The translations under genes and the position numbers were made by a program. A DNA stretch of 9,723 nucleotides from Bacteroidia bacterium (lineage in GTDB: Bacteria; Bacteroidota; Bacteroidia; Bacteroidales; UBA12481). The DNA lies in assembly GCA_026391235.1 (NCBI GenBank), contig JAPLDV010000451.1, forward strand, positions 1 through 9,723, in the 5' to 3' direction. The notes under the pieces were generated by a model, which saw only the letters and a program-made list of their open reading frames with translations, was not told the origin of the DNA and did no database searches. Below, one piece after another: positions 6,277-9,723 of this stretch. Position 1 is the stretch's first letter. Every line of letters starts with the position of its first letter.

Positions 6277-6621
6277 ATGGCAAAAGATTGGAAAAACCGG
6301 CTGGGGGTTGTTTATTCAACAAATTCCGATTTTAACTACGACAAGGAAGATACGGGTGAACCCGATACCCTCCCTGCCAATCAGCAGAAACTTATTGTTC
6401 AGCTCGATAAGAAAAACCGCAAAGGAAAGGCCGTAACTCTTATTACCGGTTTCACCGGTTCAAATGCAGACCTTGAAGCTCTCGGGAAATTACTGAAAAC
6501 CAAATGCGGAGTAGGTGGAACCGCCAAAGACGGAGAGATACTGATCCAGGGGGACTTTCGGGAGAAAGTTATGTTTATACTTGGTAATGAGGGATATAAT
6601 GTGAAGAAATCGGGAGGGTAG
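6277..6621 (+). CDS. yciH: SUI1/YciH-family translation initiation factor
   Basis: 114 residues, the normal length for bacterial eIF1-like (SUI1) proteins. The N-terminal part (1-37) is the short family tail including VVYSTNSDF and an acidic stretch. The SUI1 domain spans about 38-112: LIVQLDKKNRKGKAVTLITG, DLEALGKLLKTKCGVGG and AKDGEILIQGDFREKV are the conserved blocks. The eIF1 fold binds the small ribosomal subunit and checks initiation complexes; the bacterial role is less defined. The frame is open upstream to 6085, but that extension is antisense to the permease gene. MAKDWKNR at 6277 is the usual family start. A near-match to the Bacteroidota -7 element (TTATTTTG, 6252-6259) lies 17 bp upstream. 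It shares a 63-bp divergent promoter region with the permease gene. Confidence 0.92.
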   Translation: MAKDWKNRLGVVYSTNSDFNYDKEDTGEPDTLPANQQKLIVQLDKKNRKGKAVTLITGFTGSNADLEALGKLLKTKCGVGGTAKDGEILIQGDFREKVMFILGNEGYNVKKSGG

Positions 6622-6677
6622 AAAGGTTGAATTCAAAACTGGTCTTCGAATCTCTACATTCTTACTTCAAATTTCCC

Positions 6678-6698
6678 GGTCACTCGTCACTGGTCACA
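6678..6698. repeat. 7-bp tandem array (GGTCACT type)
   Basis: Three heptamers: GGTCACT, CGTCACT, GGTCACA. The array directly abuts the minus-strand stop codon at 6699-6701 and lies between two convergent genes. Confidence 0.6.
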
Positions 6699-7320
6699 CT
6701 ATTTCAGTCTCGCAATCCGTATCGTCGGGTTATCCTCCAAACTCCATTCAGGATAATTCTTCACCAGGTCGATCCCAAACCTTTTTGAATCATACTCGAT
6801 GGAACCTGGATCTTTGATCTCATATAGAAAATCATCTGTAAACGCCATCGGATCGAAGGGAATGGAGCCTGGATGTCTCCCAGATCGAAGGTCAGAAATT
6901 CTTCCTCTTTTATCAGATTAAAATCAGTCTTATATACAATAGAATAGGGAAATACCGAGAATAAGAAACCATCGCTGACAGCCACTAATTTATTGGCAGT
7001 ATGTGAATTGAAATCTCCACCTTTCAAACCTGTTCCCAAAAGTTTCCTGGCCAGAATCTTGCCTTCCCGGTTAACCTGAAGTATACCGATCCGCTCCTTA
7101 TCATTTGTGGTACTCAAATCCTGATACAGCAGGGTAAGAGTGTTTTTATCATGGATAACTAAAGCACCGCAAAGTCGGATTTGGCATTGCGGAGTTCCGT
7201 TGGTATCATAATCCGGGTTTTTGGTTCCTCATTTATCCAGGAGACAAGTATAAAAGCCGGGAAAGCCAATAATAACCCTAATCTGGCCAGGCCTGATAAG
7301 CTTTTCAGGTTCATGTGCAT
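6699..7320 (-). pseudogene. Envelope-anchored protein with two single-base frameshifts; possible propeller relative
   Basis: No single frame covers it, but three frames join into one protein-like text of about 207 residues. The first runs from ATG 7320 (or 7314): MHMNLKSLSGLARLGLLLAF with a hydrophobic segment to VSWINEEPK. One base appears missing in a run of five T (7218-7222, plus strand). The next frame reads KNPDYDTNGTPQCQIRLCGA, LVIHDKNTLTLLYQDL, DKERIGILQVNREGKILARK and on to TFDLGDIQAPFP. A second base appears missing around 6853-6865. The third frame reads FDPMAFTDDFLYEIKDPGSI and ends DNPTIRIARLK with TAG at 6699. Total length plus two bases divides by three. The ending SLEDNPTIRIARLK resembles the SMEDNPILVFYRF near the end of the divergent propeller protein, so it may be a shortened paralog; this is weak. 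Either a decaying gene or homopolymer sequencing errors. The function is not recognised. Confidence 0.65.
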
Positions 7321-7398
7321 TGGAGTTTGTTAGTGAAAAAACGGAAATAAATACATTATCGTATGATCTGTTGATAGGATCTGCTGCTGTTAGTTGAT

Positions 7399-7406
7399 TA
7401 TCTTTA
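7399..7406 (+). promoter_or_regulatory. Possible -7 promoter element for the propeller lipoprotein gene
   Basis: TATCTTTA differs from TAnnTTTG at the last base and lies 24 bp before the ATG at 7431. No clear -33 element was found at the expected distance. Confidence 0.3.
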
Positions 7407-7430
7407 CTGTATCCAAACACCAACCTCACC

Positions 7431-8585
7431 ATGACCATCCACTTAAAGTTCACAGCAATATCCGCGCTGTTATTTGTCATTCTGTTATCATCCTGCAAAA
7501 ATCCCGCACCCGCACCGGAAGATCTCATCCGCATTCCCATTCTCGAAGAAAACTTCCTTTTAAATGATACCGTCTCCAATTATTTAAAGATTGAGAAGCT
7601 GGTCAGGCTCGAGGCACATCCCGATGCCCTGATGGGGATCATCTCCAGGGTCGAGGCCATTGATAACCTGATTTTCATCCAGAAGCAGGATAAGTCGCAG
7701 GAATTATTGGTTTTTTCATCTGAAGGAAAATTTATCCGGAAGCTTTGCAACATAGGCAAAGGCCCGGGGGAAGCGGTCATGCTGGGTGGCTTCTTTGTTG
7801 ACTCAGTTAACAAACAGGTGTATATGGTTGATTGGGCCAACAAGGTAATTTTGAAGGATTATAACGGTAATCTGATCTCCGAATTCAAATGTCCATACGG
7901 ATCATCAGATCTGGTGATGGCGGATAAAAATCATTTGGTTTTCGCAGCAGGAGGCAAAAATGAGGTTTGCATTACAGATTTATCCGGGAAAGAAATCCAC
8001 CGCTTTCTGAATTATGTCCCCCCCTTTTATTTCGGATTGCTTTTTCCATTAATTAAAACCGGTGACGGGGCATTGTTTCAACGGTTTATGGATGACACCC
8101 TTTACCTGGTTACTAAAGATACCATTAAACCCCGTTACCTCATCGATTTCGGCGATAATGCCCTCACACGCAAGCAATTTCTCCAATTTCCTGCTAATGA
8201 GATGGGAGAACGGGACATCAGCCCTAATTACATGCTCGACTTAAGATTGAGCGGGAATGCCGGCGACATTCTTGCTTTCACCTTTTCTTATAATCGAAAA
8301 CAATATAATGCCTTTGTGGATCTTGTCAGTCGGCGAACCTGCATTTTTGAATTCTGGCAGACCCAGAAAGATCCAATCCTGGGAAAGGGATTTCTTATGT
8401 GTGCAAGCAGCAACAACAATTATTTCATAGGATGGTATCTCCCCGGCAGTATGAAAATGGACAACATCCCGCCGGTATTGGCTCCTGCGGGCCCAATCAG
8501 CATGGAGGATAATCCGATTCTGGTGTTTTACCGGTTTGATTTCGGGAAGGGAGGTTCAGGTCTAACTGACAAAGGAAAGCAATAA
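7431..8585 (+). CDS. Six-bladed beta-propeller lipoprotein (DUF5128-type)
   Basis: 384 residues. Signal peptide with lipobox LLSSC (C22), followed by KNPAPAPED, so an envelope lipoprotein. The body shows repeated beta-strand blade patterns: KLVRLEAHPDALMGIISRVE (57-76), then NLIFIQKQDKSQELLVFSSE. The family's IGKGPGEA motif (108-115) follows, then VNKQVYMVDWANKVILKDY, NGNLISEF, KNEVCITDLSGKEIHRF, and later blades from about 215 to 340. The C-terminal DNPILVFYRFDF is the usual family ending. Length and motif order fit the DUF5128/6-bladed propeller family, which is abundant in Bacteroidota. These are presumed binding or scaffold proteins, often near carbohydrate or peptide uptake genes; no substrate can be read here. 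ATG 7431 is chosen because it yields the lipobox at position 22. It is divergent from the frameshifted gene to its left, with 110 bp between them. The 3' side opens into a long non-coding region. Confidence 0.85.
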   Translation: MTIHLKFTAISALLFVILLSSCKNPAPAPEDLIRIPILEENFLLNDTVSNYLKIEKLVRLEAHPDALMGIISRVEAIDNLIFIQKQDKSQELLVFSSEGKFIRKLCNIGKGPGEAVMLGGFFVDSVNKQVYMVDWANKVILKDYNGNLISEFKCPYGSSDLVMADKNHLVFAAGGKNEVCITDLSGKEIHRFLNYVPPFYFGLLFPLIKTGDGALFQRFMDDTLYLVTKDTIKPRYLIDFGDNALTRKQFLQFPANEMGERDISPNYMLDLRLSGNAGDILAFTFSYNRKQYNAFVDLVSRRTCIFEFWQTQKDPILGKGFLMCASSNNNYFIGWYLPGSMKMDNIPPVLAPAGPISMEDNPILVFYRFDFGKGGSGLTDKGKQ

Positions 8586-8594
8586 CTCAAAGGG

Positions 8595-8790
8595 TGTGGT
8601 ACAAAATGCCATTGACTGGGGTTCCTTTAAAGGAGTTCTTCCAATTGACACCGGCTTTAAAAGTTGGTGATAATTGCATCCTGATAATTTCAACCGGAAA
8701 GTTGATCCTGATAAGTTGCCACTACATTTTGAGGCTGTGCTAAATTGTACAGGGGCTTGTTTGGCCAGTGGACCCCCCCTCTTATTAGTT
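8595..8790. mobile_element. Possible relic of an IS21-like element end
   Basis: No intact gene is present. The stretch contains short repeated words arranged like the multiple subterminal repeats of IS21-family ends: TTGACACCGG (8645-8654), TTTCAACCGG (8688-8697), ATCCTGATAA twice (8678-8687 and 8705-8714), GTTGCCACT, and TTGGCCAGTGGACCCCCCC (8761-8779). Short open frames run through it in both directions, but none resembles a transposase. No matching opposite end was seen. The assignment rests on word resemblance only. Confidence 0.3.
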
Positions 8791-8861
8791 GCCCACGGGT
8801 TCAGAGGTTGTGTAATAATGCGAAACCTGTTATAATTATCAGGGGGTACTTTTTTATGTTG

Positions 8862-8884
8862 CCCCCGGCTTTAGCCGGGGGTTT
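8862..8884 (+). repeat. GC-rich palindrome with CTTTAG core; possible terminator
   Basis: CCCCCGGC (8862-8869) and GCCGGGGG (8874-8881) form a perfect 8-bp stem around TTTA, followed by TTT. It could end transcripts from the propeller gene 280 bp upstream, but the T run is short. The core GGCTTTAGCC is matched by a second small palindrome, GGACTTTAGTCC, at 8907. Confidence 0.75.
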
Positions 8885-8906
8885 GCGATGAATATCTGAT
8901 AGTTAC

Positions 8907-8918
8907 GGACTTTAGTCC
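8907..8918. repeat. Small palindrome GGACTTTAGTCC
   Basis: GGACT and AGTCC form a 5-bp stem around TT. It shares the CTTTAG centre with the larger palindrome 26 bp to the left, suggesting one repeat family. Confidence 0.5.
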
Positions 8919-8990
8919 CATTTAATAAACTCTTTGCCAAACATCCTTTGGAAATTGGAAAGTCCATATGGCTTTGTGGATCAACATAAT

Positions 8991-9010
8991 CCCCCAAATA
9001 AATTTGGGGG
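8991..9010. repeat. Palindrome CCCCCAAAT / ATTTGGGGG
   Basis: A perfect 9-bp stem (8991-8999 with 9002-9010) with a 2-base loop. Its right flank GGGGGCAAC (9006-9014) is the exact reverse complement of GTTGCCCCC (8858-8866) at the left of the first palindrome. CTGATAGTT (8896-8904) also has an inverted copy, AACTATCAG (9025-9033). With the two CTTTAG palindromes this makes a cluster of inverted repeats in a gene-free region. Confidence 0.7.
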
Positions 9011-9090
9011 CAACTGATCGGATCAACTATCAGGGGACAATTATTGCACAGCCTCTTCAGTCTCGGGCAACTAATAAGAGAATCCATTTT

Positions 9091-9147
9091 GTCTCACATT
9101 CTTCTGTCTCACAGTCTTCTGTCTTCCGTCTTCCGTCTTCCGTCCCG
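9091..9147. repeat. 7-bp tandem array (GTCTTCC type)
   Basis: GTCTTCT (9114) is followed by GTCTTCC three times (9121-9141) and GTCCCGG. Two GTCTCAC heptamers lie just before (9091 and 9106). The array runs into the palindrome that carries the GH3 stop codon. Confidence 0.8.
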
Positions 9148-9168
9148 GACGCAAGTATGCGTCCCTAC
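9146..9168 (-). repeat. Palindromic element, GACGC-ATACTT-GCGTC type, copy 2
   Basis: On the minus strand: GTAG, then GGACGC, loop ATACTT and GCGTCC. It is the same layout as the copy at 1761-1782; the stem change from A-T to G-C is made on both sides, so pairing is kept. The TAG within GTAGGG is the stop codon of the GH3 gene. Confidence 0.75.
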
Positions 9169-9723
9169 AGTCTGCGAAGCATTCCTGCTACCCGGATCTC
9201 CTTACACGAGCTCCCAACCATCAGCCTGAACTCCCCGGCCTCGACAACCGGCTTGAGGTTCTTATCCAGCATGGTGAGCATATCCGGGGTAATGTCGAAG
9301 ACTACCTCACGGGTTTCACCTTTTTTCAGATGAATGCGCTGGAATCCTTTGAGCTCGGTGACCGGACGGGAAACAGATGCAAACAGATCCCGGATGTATA
9401 ACTGGACCACCTCATCGCCATCGAATTTACCCGTGTTGGTAACTTTTAGCCGGATGCGGGTGGATTCCCCCTCACTGATTTCCGGCTTATCAATTTTCAG
9501 ATCTGTATAATCAAAGGTGGTATAGCTCAGTCCGAATCCGAATGGGAAAAGTGGTTGACCGGTTAAATTGACGTAATCATCGCCGCGACCGGTGGGCTTG
9601 TGGTTATAGACCAGGGGCAGCTGGGCTTCCGACACGGGGAAAGTGACCGGCAGCCTTCCGGCCGGGTTATAGTCGCCGAAAAGCACATCGGCCACCGCTT
9701 CACCGCCGGCTTCTCCCGGATAC
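9165..9723 (-). CDS. Glycoside hydrolase family 3 (beta-glucosidase/xylosidase type), C-terminal part
   Basis: 185 residues visible; the gene continues past the right edge, with the open frame running to codon TAT at 9722-9720. A GTG at 9695 is not a real start, because the family motif is already under way before it. Visible first is the end of the GH3 C-terminal alpha/beta domain: [42 protein letters not shown] and [14 protein letters not shown]. From about residue 75 a fibronectin-III-like domain follows ([40 protein letters not shown]), ending at GMLRRL. GH3 enzymes remove terminal beta-linked sugars from plant or algal oligosaccharides, often after export to the periplasm. The catalytic nucleophile lies in the missing N-terminal domain, so the substrate cannot be told. 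The layout resembles BglX. The stop codon TAG lies inside a palindromic repeat. Confidence 0.92.
   Translation of the reverse strand, partial: YPGEAGGEAVADVLFGDYNPAGRLPVTFPVSEAQLPLVYNHKPTGRGDDYVNLTGQPLFPFGFGLSYTTFDYTDLKIDKPEISEGESTRIRLKVTNTGKFDGDEVVQLYIRDLFASVSRPVTELKGFQRIHLKKGETREVVFDITPDMLTMLDKNLKPVVEAGEFRLMVGSSCKEIRVAGMLRRL

Noticed and set aside
7229..7579. Minus-strand open frame of 116 codons overlapping the propeller start
   Set aside because: Its first half is antisense to the propeller lipoprotein gene and its second half is out of frame with the frameshifted gene; no motif is visible.
8606..8743. 45-codon plus-strand frame and a 79-codon start-less minus-strand frame through 8586-8800
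   Set aside because: Neither has a supported start or a known motif, and the region looks like repeat or IS-end sequence.

Overview
The window reads as a Bacteroidota chromosome, probably a Bacteroidales/Marinilabiliales-like environmental lineage (lineage is inferred). Evidence: start codons mostly lack a Shine-Dalgarno sequence, a TAnnTTTG -7 promoter element is visible, and the gene families are typical of the phylum (800-residue-class MacB/FtsX permease, DUF5128-type six-bladed propeller lipoprotein, Bacteroidota-type SUI1/YciH protein, BglX-like GH3 enzyme). Both window edges cut through genes.

Layout from left to right. (1) The 3' part of a C_GCAxxG_C_C-family redox protein (+), followed by a hairpin terminator. 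(2) An array of 22-bp repeats (429-646), each carrying a hairpin-forming core, which runs into the end of (3) a broken type II NADH dehydrogenase gene (-, 644-1741). That gene has an in-frame TGA and apparently lacks the NADH-binding segment. (4) A palindromic element with a derived 12-bp array in front of that gene. (5) A diheme c-type cytochrome lipoprotein (+, 1943-2392) and an M23-like lipoprotein (+, 2582-3712). (6) A strong Shine-Dalgarno sequence plus about ten codons that look like the start of a lost ABC permease gene. (7) A complete MacB/FtsX-type permease (-, 3838-6213). (8) A divergent SUI1/YciH translation factor (+, 6277-6621). (9) A gene interrupted by two single-base frameshifts (-, 6699-7320), divergent from (10) a six-bladed beta-propeller lipoprotein (+, 7431-8585). 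(11) A 580-bp non-coding region with a possible insertion-sequence relic and GC-rich palindromes. (12) The C-terminal end of a GH3 glycosidase (-, 9165 to the right edge).

The genes do not form one pathway. Several encode envelope proteins: two lipoproteins on the left, a permease, a propeller lipoprotein and a probably exported glycosidase. I find no convincing new multi-gene system. What stands out is decay and repeat growth. Two genes are broken, a third survives only as a start-codon remnant, and nearly every gene 3' end abuts a short-period tandem array or palindrome (22-bp, 9-bp and several 7-bp arrays). In two cases the repeat itself supplies the stop codon.
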